Assembly: GCA_002411545.1 (NCBI GenBank)
Contig: DHTG01000080.1
Coordinates: forward strand, 40,978-54,618
Direction: 5' to 3'
Source: Bacteroidales bacterium UBA5266
Lineage (GTDB): Bacteria > Bacteroidota > Bacteroidia > Bacteroidales > WCHB1-69
DNA length: 13,641 bases
Below the pieces are notes generated by a model, which was given only the letters and a program-made list of their open reading frames with translations, was not told the origin of the DNA and did not search any database. This document shows positions 7,731 to 13,641 of the stretch, one piece after another (position 1 is the first letter of the stretch; each line of letters opens with the position of its first letter). Made by a program: the position numbers and the translations under genes.

Positions 7731-8822
7731 TTAATAAAAATAATTTACCGGATTTATTTCTGTTTTAGAAACAGCAAATGTACTAAATTTTTTAATAAGT
7801 TTTTTGCATAAATAATGTTTTATGGCATATTCGCTTTCATAATGTCCGATCGAAAGTAAAAATATATCTTTACCGAAATCAATAAAATCATGATAACGTA
7901 TTTCCCCTGTAACAAATACATCGGCTTTTTGTTTGATAGCATCTTTAATTAAAAAGGCTCCGCTTCCGCCGCAAAGGGCTATGCGTTGAATGCTTTTGTT
8001 TTGGGGTTTACTATGCATAATAAGCGATAGATTCATTTGCGATTTGATGTAACTTAAAAATTCAAATTCAGTCATTGGGTTGGTTAGTTTGCCTATCATT
8101 CCTGATCCAACACTATGGTTTTCATTTTCCAGGCGATAGATGTCGTAAGCGGGTTCTTCATAAGGATGCGCTTGATATAATGCTTGTATGAGTTGCTTTT
8201 CTTTGTAATCGGGAAAAATGGTTTCAATGCGAATTTCGTTCTCAAAATGGATTTTATTCTTTTCCCCCACAAAGGGATTGGCTTGTTGGTTGGCTTTGAA
8301 GCTGCCGGTTCCGGAAACATTGAAGCTGCAACTATCGTAATTACCTATGTGGCCACCACCGGCTTCAAACAAGGCATTCCTTACTTGATCGGCATGTAAG
8401 GTTGGAACATAGGTTATGATTTTTTTTAGTCTGTTTGGAACGGGACGTAATATTTTCAGCTCTTTCAATAATAATTTTTCCGCAAAACAATAGTTAACTC
8501 CATGAAAAACATTATCTAAATTAGTATGCATGGCATAAATGGCAATGTCGTGTTTGATGGCTTGAATGAGGAGTTTTTCACTTAAGGTTTCACCGGTTAT
8601 GCTTTTAAGGTTATGAAAGAGAAAGGGATGATGAGTGAGTATGAAATTCACTCCGCTGTCGATGGCCTCTTGCATGCTTTTTTCATTCAAATCAAAACAT
8701 ACGAGACCTTTGCGAAAATTTTGTTCCGCTTGGCCTACTAATAAACCGGAATTGTCGTAACTCTCTTGATATGAAAGTGGTGCTAACTCTTCTATATAGT
8801 TTATGATGTCTGATATTTTCAT
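7731..8822 (-). CDS. Nif3/DUF34 dinuclear metal-binding protein, long form with PII-like insert
   Basis: This 363-residue protein belongs to the Nif3/YbgI/YqfO family, which forms hexameric rings with a two-metal site. The expected ligands are all present: H64 and H65 (LTHHPFLFH), D103 (AMHTNLDNV), and H327 and E331 (SIGHYESE). Residues about 130-240 form the extra PII/CutA-like domain seen in the longer Bacillus YqfO-type members, with GGGHIGNYDSCSF (155-167) and AHPYEEPAYDI (218-228) as recognisable parts. Database names such as GTP cyclohydrolase I type 2 come from one member; the true reaction is not settled. It is first in the leftward cluster, divergent from lpxK, with a plausible -7 promoter element at 8860-8867. 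Confidence 0.9.
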   Translation of the reverse strand: MKISDIINYIEELAPLSYQESYDNSGLLVGQAEQNFRKGLVCFDLNEKSMQEAIDSGVNFILTHHPFLFHNLKSITGETLSEKLLIQAIKHDIAIYAMHTNLDNVFHGVNYCFAEKLLLKELKILRPVPNRLKKIITYVPTLHADQVRNALFEAGGGHIGNYDSCSFNVSGTGSFKANQQANPFVGEKNKIHFENEIRIETIFPDYKEKQLIQALYQAHPYEEPAYDIYRLENENHSVGSGMIGKLTNPMTEFEFLSYIKSQMNLSLIMHSKPQNKSIQRIALCGGSGAFLIKDAIKQKADVFVTGEIRYHDFIDFGKDIFLLSIGHYESEYAIKHYLCKKLIKKFSTFAVSKTEINPVNYFY

Positions 8823-8859
8823 TTTTCAGATTGAATTAATATTTATCTTTTATTTTCTT

Positions 8860-8867
8860 CAAAAGTA
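8860..8867 (-). promoter_or_regulatory. Candidate -7 promoter element for the Nif3-type gene
   Basis: CAAAAGTA reads TACTTTTG on the minus strand, an exact fit to the Bacteroidetes -7 consensus TAnnTTTG, 37 nt upstream of the Nif3 start. No TTTG is present at the normal -33 distance; the nearest is TTTC (complement of 8894-8897). The ten bases CAAAAGTATA occur again at 13616-13625. Confidence 0.35.
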
Positions 8868-8916
8868 TAAAAAAAAATGTTAATTTAGCCATTGAAATTA
8901 CATACGGGTGAAAAAA

Positions 8917-8940
8917 ACAGATTTATTTTGTAATATCTGT
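8917..8940 (+). promoter_or_regulatory. Inverted repeat in the lpxK upstream region (possible operator)
   Basis: ACAGAT (8917-8922) is repeated inverted as ATCTGT (8935-8940) across 12 nt, about 24 nt before the lpxK ATG. A TTTG lies inside at 8927-8930, and TTAGTTTG at 8945-8952 is one mismatch from the -7 consensus, but the spacing between them is short. The arrangement could be a dimeric repressor site over a promoter or a small leader hairpin. Chance is also possible in such AT-rich DNA. Confidence 0.25.
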
Positions 8941-8963
8941 CTAATTAGTTTGTTGTATATATA

Positions 8964-10013
8964 ATGCGGAAAATTATCTTTTTGCCGGTTTCCCTTATTT
9001 GGGCATTAATTATGTCAGTTCGTCGTCGTTTTTATAATCTAAACAACGGTCAACGACGTTTTGAATTTTCCAAACCTGTGATATGCATAGGGAATTTATG
9101 TATGGGCGGGGCAGGTAAAACACCGCATACGGAATACCTCATACGTTTATTAGGCAATCAGTATCAACTAGCAGTTTTAAGCAGAGGATATGGTCGCAAT
9201 ACGAAAGGTTTTATGTTTGCCGATGCCTCATCCACCAATAAATCCTTGGGCGATGAAGCTTTTTTATATTATCGAAAATATCCTACCGTAGCCGTAACGG
9301 TATGCGAGGATAGGGTGGAAGGCTTACAGCAAATGTGGAAGAGACTACCCGAAGTGGAAGTGGCTTTGTTGGATGATGCTTTCCAACATCTTCGAATAAA
9401 AGCAGGCTTAACTATCCTTTTGACAGATTATTATCATTTGTATTCGGATGATTATGTATTCCCTTCGGGCAATTTGAGAGAACTGCCTTCGGCGGCCAAA
9501 GAGGCTGATATCATTGTGGTTTCTAAAGCCCCAAGCATGGTTACTCCTTTGGAAGAAAAAGTAATCATCGATAAATTAAATCCGTTACCCTATCAGAAAG
9601 TATATTTTTCTTATATTCGTTACGGCGATATGGTTCCCTTAACGGCTATAGCGAATAAACAACAGGAAGATCCTAAGAGCGTTGTGGTCTTTACCGGAAT
9701 ACATAATTCCTATCCGTTGATTGCTCATTTAAAAGAAAAATATAAGGACATACAAATCTATACCTGTACCGATCATCATGAATTTACGGAAAAGGATATT
9801 AAAAATGTACGCTATTTATTGAGTCGTGCCATTTCACCCAATAAAGCCATCATTACCACCGAAAAAGATGCTTCCCGTTTGATGGATAAAACAATCAAAG
9901 ATATGATTGAAGATATGCCTATTTATTATATCCCGATTTTTGTGGAATTTCATGCAAAATATAAATGTGATTTTAATCAACAAATAGTTGACTATGTTGA
10001 AAAATATTCATGA
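8964..10013 (+). CDS. lpxK: Tetraacyldisaccharide 4'-kinase
   Basis: LpxK phosphorylates the 4' position of the tetraacyldisaccharide 1-phosphate precursor to give lipid IVA, at the inner face of the cytoplasmic membrane. The 349-residue protein begins with a hydrophobic membrane-associating helix (about 3-18), then basic residues. The P-loop GNLCMGGAGKTP is at 43-54, LSRGYGR at 72-78, GDEA at 96-99 and the characteristic DDAFQH at 137-142. These are the family's catalytic and nucleotide-binding segments. It implies a Gram-negative cell with lipid A. It is the first gene of the rightward cluster, and its 3' end overlaps the phosphorylase gene by 20 nt, so translation of the two is probably coupled. 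Confidence 0.95.
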   Translation: MRKIIFLPVSLIWALIMSVRRRFYNLNNGQRRFEFSKPVICIGNLCMGGAGKTPHTEYLIRLLGNQYQLAVLSRGYGRNTKGFMFADASSTNKSLGDEAFLYYRKYPTVAVTVCEDRVEGLQQMWKRLPEVEVALLDDAFQHLRIKAGLTILLTDYYHLYSDDYVFPSGNLRELPSAAKEADIIVVSKAPSMVTPLEEKVIIDKLNPLPYQKVYFSYIRYGDMVPLTAIANKQQEDPKSVVVFTGIHNSYPLIAHLKEKYKDIQIYTCTDHHEFTEKDIKNVRYLLSRAISPNKAIITTEKDASRLMDKTIKDMIEDMPIYYIPIFVEFHAKYKCDFNQQIVDYVEKYS

Positions 10014-10806
10014 AACAACGAACTATATTCAAGCTAACATTCATTCAAAGCCTAAAATAGCCATTATATTAGGAAGTGGATTGAATCGTTTGCTCGACGA
10101 AATGAATGTGGAAATTACCATTCCCTATAATACCATTCCACATTTTCCTCTATCCACGGTCGAAGGTCACGAAGGCTGTTTGGTGTTTGGCACCTTGCAT
10201 GGAGTGGAGATTGTGGCTATGAAAGGAAGGTTTCATTATTATGAAGGCTATGATATGAAACAAATTACATTTCCCATACGGATTATGAAAAACTTGGGCA
10301 TAGAAACCTTAATCATTTCGAATGCTTCGGGTGGTTTAAATCAGCGTTATGAAGTGGGAGATATCGTGCTCATAAGCGATCACATCAATTTGTTCCCGGA
10401 ACATCCTTTACGAGGAAAAAATGAATCGACTTTGGGAGTACGTTTCCCCGATATGAGCGAGGTTTATGATAAAGAGTTGATACAAAAGGTCGAACACATA
10501 GCTCACTTACACGCCATACCCCTTAAGAAAGGGGTATATGTAGGTGTTAGCGGTCCGACTTATGAAACACCGGCCGAATATAAAATGTATCATATACTGG
10601 GTGGCGATTGCGTGGGAATGTCGACTGTGCCCGAAGCCATCGTAGCTCGACATGCTGCTATGAAATGTGTTGGTTTTTCAGTGATAACCGATATGTGGAG
10701 AAGCTGTTATAGCCAAGAAGTTACTCATGAAGAAGTTTTACTTCAAGCAGCCAAAGCCGAACCTACGCTTGGTTTTATTGTGACAGAACTTGTTAAACAG
10801 ATATAA
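9994..10806 (+). CDS. punA: Purine nucleoside phosphorylase, trimeric PNP family
   Basis: The enzyme cleaves purine nucleosides with phosphate to free base and ribose-1-phosphate in purine salvage. Counting from the chosen ATG (270 residues), the phosphate site is visible: S28 in GSGLNRL, H59 (GHEG), R79 and H81 (GRFHYYEG), A111 (NASGGLN) and S210 (GMSTVPEAIVARH). Base and sugar residues are Y83, Y190, E191, M209 and H245. At the position of human Asn243, which contacts the purine, this protein has Asp233 (VITDM), so adenosine or methylthioadenosine use should be considered beside inosine and guanosine. The ATG at 9994 is preferred over an in-frame TTG two codons upstream; either start overlaps lpxK. 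The family is certain; substrate range is inferred. Confidence 0.92.
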   Translation: MLKNIHETTNYIQANIHSKPKIAIILGSGLNRLLDEMNVEITIPYNTIPHFPLSTVEGHEGCLVFGTLHGVEIVAMKGRFHYYEGYDMKQITFPIRIMKNLGIETLIISNASGGLNQRYEVGDIVLISDHINLFPEHPLRGKNESTLGVRFPDMSEVYDKELIQKVEHIAHLHAIPLKKGVYVGVSGPTYETPAEYKMYHILGGDCVGMSTVPEAIVARHAAMKCVGFSVITDMWRSCYSQEVTHEEVLLQAAKAEPTLGFIVTELVKQI

Positions 10807-10815
10807 ATTTTATTC

Positions 10816-11979
10816 ATGCTATTTTCAGATGTATATGTAAATGAAGATGTTAAAAACAGATTGAGACGCACTGTCCAAAATCAACGGGTGAGTCATGCTC
10901 AACTTTTTTTAGGAAGTGAAGGAACACATAGCTTAGCCTTGGCCATTGCATATGCTCAATATATTAACTGTTCTCATCGTACGGAAAAAGATTCCTGTGG
11001 AATATGCCCTTCCTGTAAAAAATATCAACAGTTGGCACATCCCGATTTGCATTTCTATTTTCCTAATGCAACCAATCAAAAAATAAAAAAAGACCCTCAA
11101 TCCTCCGAGTTCTATACCGAATGGCGCGAAATGATCTTGTCCACACAGGCCATGTTTACTTTAAATGATTGGTATAGCAAAATTGAAATAGAAAATAAAC
11201 AAGGCATCATCAATACGAAAGATGTGGAAGACTTACTCTATAAAGCATCGATGAAAGCCTATGAAGCAGAATATAAGGTTTTTGTTATATGGATGATCGA
11301 TAAACTACGATTCGATGCCGCCACTAAATTATTGAAAACACTCGAAGAACCCGATGGAAAAACCTTGTTTGTGTTGATTACAGAAAATCACGATAAAGTA
11401 TTAAAAACCGTTTTGTCCAGAACACAATTGCTGAAAATAAATAAACTGTCGACCGATGCTTTAGTAGATGTTTTGATGCAGACTAAGCACTACGATGCCT
11501 CAACGGCACAATATATTGCCATATCATCCGATAATCATCTTATCCATGCCATGAGAACGCAGGAGGATGAAAATGAAGATGTGTTTAAATTGAACTTATT
11601 TGTGGCATGTATGCGTTTAGCCTATCAATTAGCCTTTCCATCGCATACCTTCGACTTTAACAGTGTAGTTGATTTTATATCCAAATTAGAAGCCCTCGGA
11701 AGAGAAAAACAAAAAGATTTTTTAAGATACGTCATCAGTTTCGTGCGTAAAAGTATGCTGTTAGATTATAATTTAAATAATTTATTGAGAATAACCAAGC
11801 AAGAACAAGAGGCCTTGTTGAAATTTCGAAGTTTTATACATAAGAATAATGTTTCGGTGTTTTATAAATACTTCAACGATGCTATATCACATATTGAATA
11901 CAATGTGAATGCTAAAATTCTTTTTGCCGATTTGCTCATTTCCTTGTCGTATATTTTGGCTAAACAAAAAACCGCTTAA
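10816..11979 (+). CDS. holB: DNA polymerase III delta'-type clamp-loader subunit
   Basis: This 387-residue protein is a clamp-loader AAA+ subunit that pairs with DnaX. It has the four-cysteine zinc module C52, C61, C64 and C67 (CGICPSC), the Walker-B-region equivalent VIWMIDKLRFDAATKLLKTL before EEPDG (near 157-181), and the conserved SRTQ at 201-204 corresponding to the arginine-finger SRC. The P-loop is degenerate (GSEGTHSLA at 33-41, with no GKT/S), as is normal for delta', which does not hydrolyse ATP. That loss, and the absence of a DnaX-like tail, separates it from dnaX at 2958-4721. It starts 9 nt after the phosphorylase stop. The C-terminal third (about 215-387) is poorly conserved collar sequence. 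Confidence 0.9.
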   Translation: MLFSDVYVNEDVKNRLRRTVQNQRVSHAQLFLGSEGTHSLALAIAYAQYINCSHRTEKDSCGICPSCKKYQQLAHPDLHFYFPNATNQKIKKDPQSSEFYTEWREMILSTQAMFTLNDWYSKIEIENKQGIINTKDVEDLLYKASMKAYEAEYKVFVIWMIDKLRFDAATKLLKTLEEPDGKTLFVLITENHDKVLKTVLSRTQLLKINKLSTDALVDVLMQTKHYDASTAQYIAISSDNHLIHAMRTQEDENEDVFKLNLFVACMRLAYQLAFPSHTFDFNSVVDFISKLEALGREKQKDFLRYVISFVRKSMLLDYNLNNLLRITKQEQEALLKFRSFIHKNNVSVFYKYFNDAISHIEYNVNAKILFADLLISLSYILAKQKTA

Positions 11980-11980
11980 T

Positions 11981-12637
11981 ATGAAATCATCACATAGCGA
12001 CATTATAAAATATATCCTTTTCATAGCGTTTTCCGCATCGTTTGTGCTAACATATGCTGCAGAGAAGGGAAATGCGTTTCCTGCTGAGAAGCCAACCACT
12101 TACTATTCATTCCAATTTGCCCGAGAACAAGTCCTTTTGATTGGTTACAACATAGGTTTCCCCTTAATTGCTGAGCAAATTCGTGTATCGCCTTGTGAGT
12201 TGTATGTGGGCATGGTATCGGAAGTGGGTTTTTATGCTAAATTTAAAAGTAATTTTAATTTCAATACACGCTATAACAGTAAATTAGTCTTCACTTCGGA
12301 CTTTAAAGACATTGAAAAAATCAGATACCATCGTCTCGGAGCTTTGGTAGGGGTTTATTTGCATTTGAGTGAACCCGTATATGCTTATTTCGGCATAGGT
12401 TACGGTTCACGCAAGCAAATGATTCAAGTGAATTGTTACAACGACCAAGTGGGAGCTTATCCGGAATACTATTATTACAATCGCTATCGTTCGGTTGAGT
12501 TGGAAGCCGGAAGTACCCTGCGATTTCAGGAGTTGACCCTATCGCTGGGTGCGGCTATGCTGCCTATAGGAAATAAAATTCCTTATTTTGAAATTCATGC
12601 AGGCATGGGTGTGGTTTTACCCATCAGACGATTTTAA
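11981..12637 (+). CDS. Secreted small beta-barrel-like outer membrane protein, unknown function
   Basis: I do not recognise a named family. The chosen ATG is one base after the delta' stop and gives 218 residues. Positions 1-26 are a signal peptide (hydrophobic core YILFIAFSASFVLTYA, cleavage near A26/A27). The mature part alternates short aromatic/hydrophobic strands with polar turns (for example 51-61, 72-88, 116-128, 132-141, 170-182, 184-194, 202-214) and ends in phenylalanine (F218), a common ending for proteins inserted by the BAM complex. It carries a Tyr-rich turn (EYYYYNRYR, 162-170) and two cysteines at 72 and 152. An eight-stranded barrel is a reasonable inference. The lipoprotein gene starts 10 nt later, so the two probably work together. 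Confidence 0.72.
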   Translation: MKSSHSDIIKYILFIAFSASFVLTYAAEKGNAFPAEKPTTYYSFQFAREQVLLIGYNIGFPLIAEQIRVSPCELYVGMVSEVGFYAKFKSNFNFNTRYNSKLVFTSDFKDIEKIRYHRLGALVGVYLHLSEPVYAYFGIGYGSRKQMIQVNCYNDQVGAYPEYYYYNRYRSVELEAGSTLRFQELTLSLGAAMLPIGNKIPYFEIHAGMGVVLPIRRF

Positions 12638-12647
12638 TACAATACCT

Positions 12648-13232
12648 ATGAATAAGAGAATTATCATTATAGTAAGTTATTGCATTTTGCTTCTAAGTGC
12701 TACTTCGTGTATCAACGATATAGAACGTATTACCAACTATCCTTATAAAGTAGGCGATTTTTATTCGGAAGGAGGGGTGATGGGTATAGTTTATAAAGTA
12801 TCGGATGGTGGTGTACACGGTATGATTATTTCTTTGAACGAAGCCGAATGTGCTTGGGGCGATACGATACTTACTCAGGCTAATGATACAATGGATGCCG
12901 TTAAGAATATGAATATAATTAAACAAATGGACCATTGGCAACAACGATTTCCGGCCTTCTATTGGTGCGACAGTAAAAATACAAACGGCATAACCGGTTG
13001 GTGCTTGCCATCCAAACACGATTGGGAAGAAATCTTAGAAAATCGTTTCCTCATTGATGAAACCCTCATCGATATAGGCGCACAAAGTATATTGGGTAAA
13101 ACCTATTGGTCCTCCACCGAATACAGTACCCATGAAGCCTATCATGTGGATTTTATTTTAGCCGAAATGCAATACTATGCCCTTAAATTAAATCAAAAAT
13201 CAATCTATGTAAGAGCCATCAGTCCCTTTTAA
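12648..13232 (+). CDS. Putative lipoprotein with DUF1566/FISUMP-like C-terminal half
   Basis: The chosen start gives 194 residues with a lipoprotein signal: MNKR, a hydrophobic stretch, then SATSC with the lipidated cysteine at 21. The lipobox is loose, as is usual in Bacteroidota. The mature protein opens with YPYKVGDFYSEGGVMGIVYKV (31-51), a segment resembling short beta proteins annotated with Fibrobacter major paralogous (FISUMP) or DUF1566 domains. Later come FPAFYWCDS, GWCLPSKHDWEEIL (117-130), KTYWSSTEYS (151-160) and a final VRAISPF. This WCLPS...YWSSTE...VRAI order is typical of that C-type-lectin-like fold. Family membership is by motif resemblance only. No function is known; surface binding or adhesion is a guess. 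It is the last gene of the plus-strand cluster. Confidence 0.72.
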   Translation: MNKRIIIIVSYCILLLSATSCINDIERITNYPYKVGDFYSEGGVMGIVYKVSDGGVHGMIISLNEAECAWGDTILTQANDTMDAVKNMNIIKQMDHWQQRFPAFYWCDSKNTNGITGWCLPSKHDWEEILENRFLIDETLIDIGAQSILGKTYWSSTEYSTHEAYHVDFILAEMQYYALKLNQKSIYVRAISPF

Positions 13233-13240
13233 CTAAAGGG
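13224..13240 (+). terminator. Weak hairpin over the lipoprotein stop codon
   Basis: CCCTTT (13224-13229) pairs with AAAGGG (13235-13240) around a 5-nt loop containing most of the TAA stop. The downstream sequence TATAATTTTC is only moderately T-rich. It could be a weak terminator for the plus-strand cluster, but the stem is short. Confidence 0.3.
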
Positions 13241-13641
13241 TATAATTTTCAGGTTGACTCTATATTTGGGAATGCTCTCCGCATTCCGATCGTACGTTTA
13301 TAATCCTTGTATAATCTATCCATCCACTTATTTATAAGGGGGCAAAAAAAATAGTTAATTTGTATAGTTATGCATTGTGACGATTTTAAAAATTCACTAA
13401 AATAGTATGTATGTCTGATATATTAATGTAGTCAAAGTATATTTCCATTTATTATTTTCTCAAGCAAACAGACCCACCGATTTCGAAGCAACGGCAGGGG
13501 AGTGGTGGAGCAATTTAATCGGAATATCCACTAAACTTTCTTCTTTACAGACTATTTGCTATAGTATTTCTTTGCTTTTGTGTGAAATTCATATCTGATA
13601 ATTTTTGTTTTTTTACAAAAGTATATTTTTTTGAATTTACA
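13241..13641. other. Intergenic end region without a supported gene
   Basis: Apart from the hairpin at 13269-13287, this stretch shows no gene with a start codon and family features. A GC-richer island at about 13469-13510 contrasts with its very AT-rich surroundings. It sits in a plus frame open from 13419 to the TGA at 13596-13598 that has no ATG or GTG and no upstream TTG, reading RPTDFEATAGEWW in the middle. This could be a decayed gene end, a repeat or a small RNA. At 13616-13623 CAAAAGTA reads TACTTTTG leftward, like the candidate promoter before the Nif3-type gene, but the window ends before a -33 box could be seen. Confidence 0.4.
13269..13287 (+). terminator. Perfect 7-bp hairpin downstream of the lipoprotein gene
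   Basis: GGAATGC (13269-13275) pairs with GCATTCC (13281-13287) around the loop TCTCC. It lies 37 nt past the lipoprotein stop, where a terminator or 3'-end stabilising stem would be expected. No T run follows (the next bases are GATCGTACG), so it is not a classical intrinsic terminator. It may be an RNA-stabilising stem or part of a repeat. Confidence 0.35.

Noticed and set aside
9988..9993. TTG start two codons before the phosphorylase ATG
   Set aside because: An ATG follows two codons later in frame, and the family N terminus does not need the extra residues. The ATG at 9994 is the simpler choice.
10912..10938. Missing Walker A lysine in the delta' subunit as a possible defect
   Set aside because: Loss of the P-loop is normal for delta' proteins, which do not bind ATP productively, so it is not a sign of decay.
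11909..11980. 24-codon upstream extension of the barrel-like protein inside the delta' gene
   Set aside because: The extension would bury the signal peptide behind an unrelated stretch. The ATG at 11981, one base after the delta' stop, gives a normal secretion signal.
12588..12647. 20-codon upstream extension of the lipoprotein overlapping the barrel gene
   Set aside because: It would precede the lipoprotein signal with unrelated residues. The ATG at 12648 gives MNKR plus a hydrophobic core and SATSC.
12693..13019. 108-codon minus-strand open frame opposite the lipoprotein gene
   Set aside because: It mirrors the coding strand of a gene with a signal peptide and domain motifs, and has no recognisable features of its own.
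1..13641. CRISPR arrays, tRNA or rRNA genes, insertion sequences and integrases
   Set aside because: I looked for regularly spaced repeats, tRNA-like folds, and transposase or recombinase motifs and saw none.

Overview
The window looks like chromosomal housekeeping DNA from a member of the Bacteroidota, most likely Bacteroidales. It is AT-rich. Start codons lack clear Shine-Dalgarno sequences, and the few promoter-like motifs fit the Bacteroidetes -7 form TAnnTTTG. The gene content also points there: a 938-residue secreted M16 peptidase, a C4 zinc-ribbon coiled-coil protein next to a long Nif3-type protein, and LpxK followed by a PunA-type phosphorylase. This placement is inferred from gene content and style; no rRNA or other phylogenetic marker was compared.

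Left arm (121-8822, all minus strand). Read in the direction of transcription, the order is: Nif3/DUF34 metal protein, C4 zinc-ribbon coiled-coil protein, chorismate synthase (aroC), SufE, a DUF59/MIP18-family Fe-S factor, DNA polymerase III tau/gamma subunit (dnaX), and the M16 peptidase. The arm ends at a strong hairpin terminator at 67-99. aroC, sufE and DUF59 are tightly packed (3-nt gap, then 4-nt overlap) and look like one transcript. dnaX and the peptidase are 20 nt apart. The first 27 bases look like one end of a dispersed intergenic repeat.

Right arm (8964-13232, all plus strand), divergent from the left arm across a 141-bp region: lpxK, a purine nucleoside phosphorylase overlapping it, the DNA polymerase III delta'-type subunit, a small secreted beta-barrel-like protein and a lipoprotein with a DUF1566/FISUMP-like C-terminal half. 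The five genes overlap or lie within about 10 nt of each other, so they could be one operon. The last two are the least understood genes here and probably act together at the cell surface.

The final 409 bases (13233-13641) hold no gene I can support, only small hairpins, a GC-richer island inside a frame with no start codon, and a promoter-like motif pointing left.

Overall the window covers DNA replication (two clamp-loader subunits on opposite strands), Fe-S assembly, aromatic amino acid synthesis, purine salvage and lipid A synthesis. I see no defence system, CRISPR array, integrase, transposase, tRNA or rRNA. The most useful leads are the barrel/lipoprotein pair, an Asp at the base-specificity position of the phosphorylase, a candidate frameshift site in dnaX, and the repeat fragment at the left edge.
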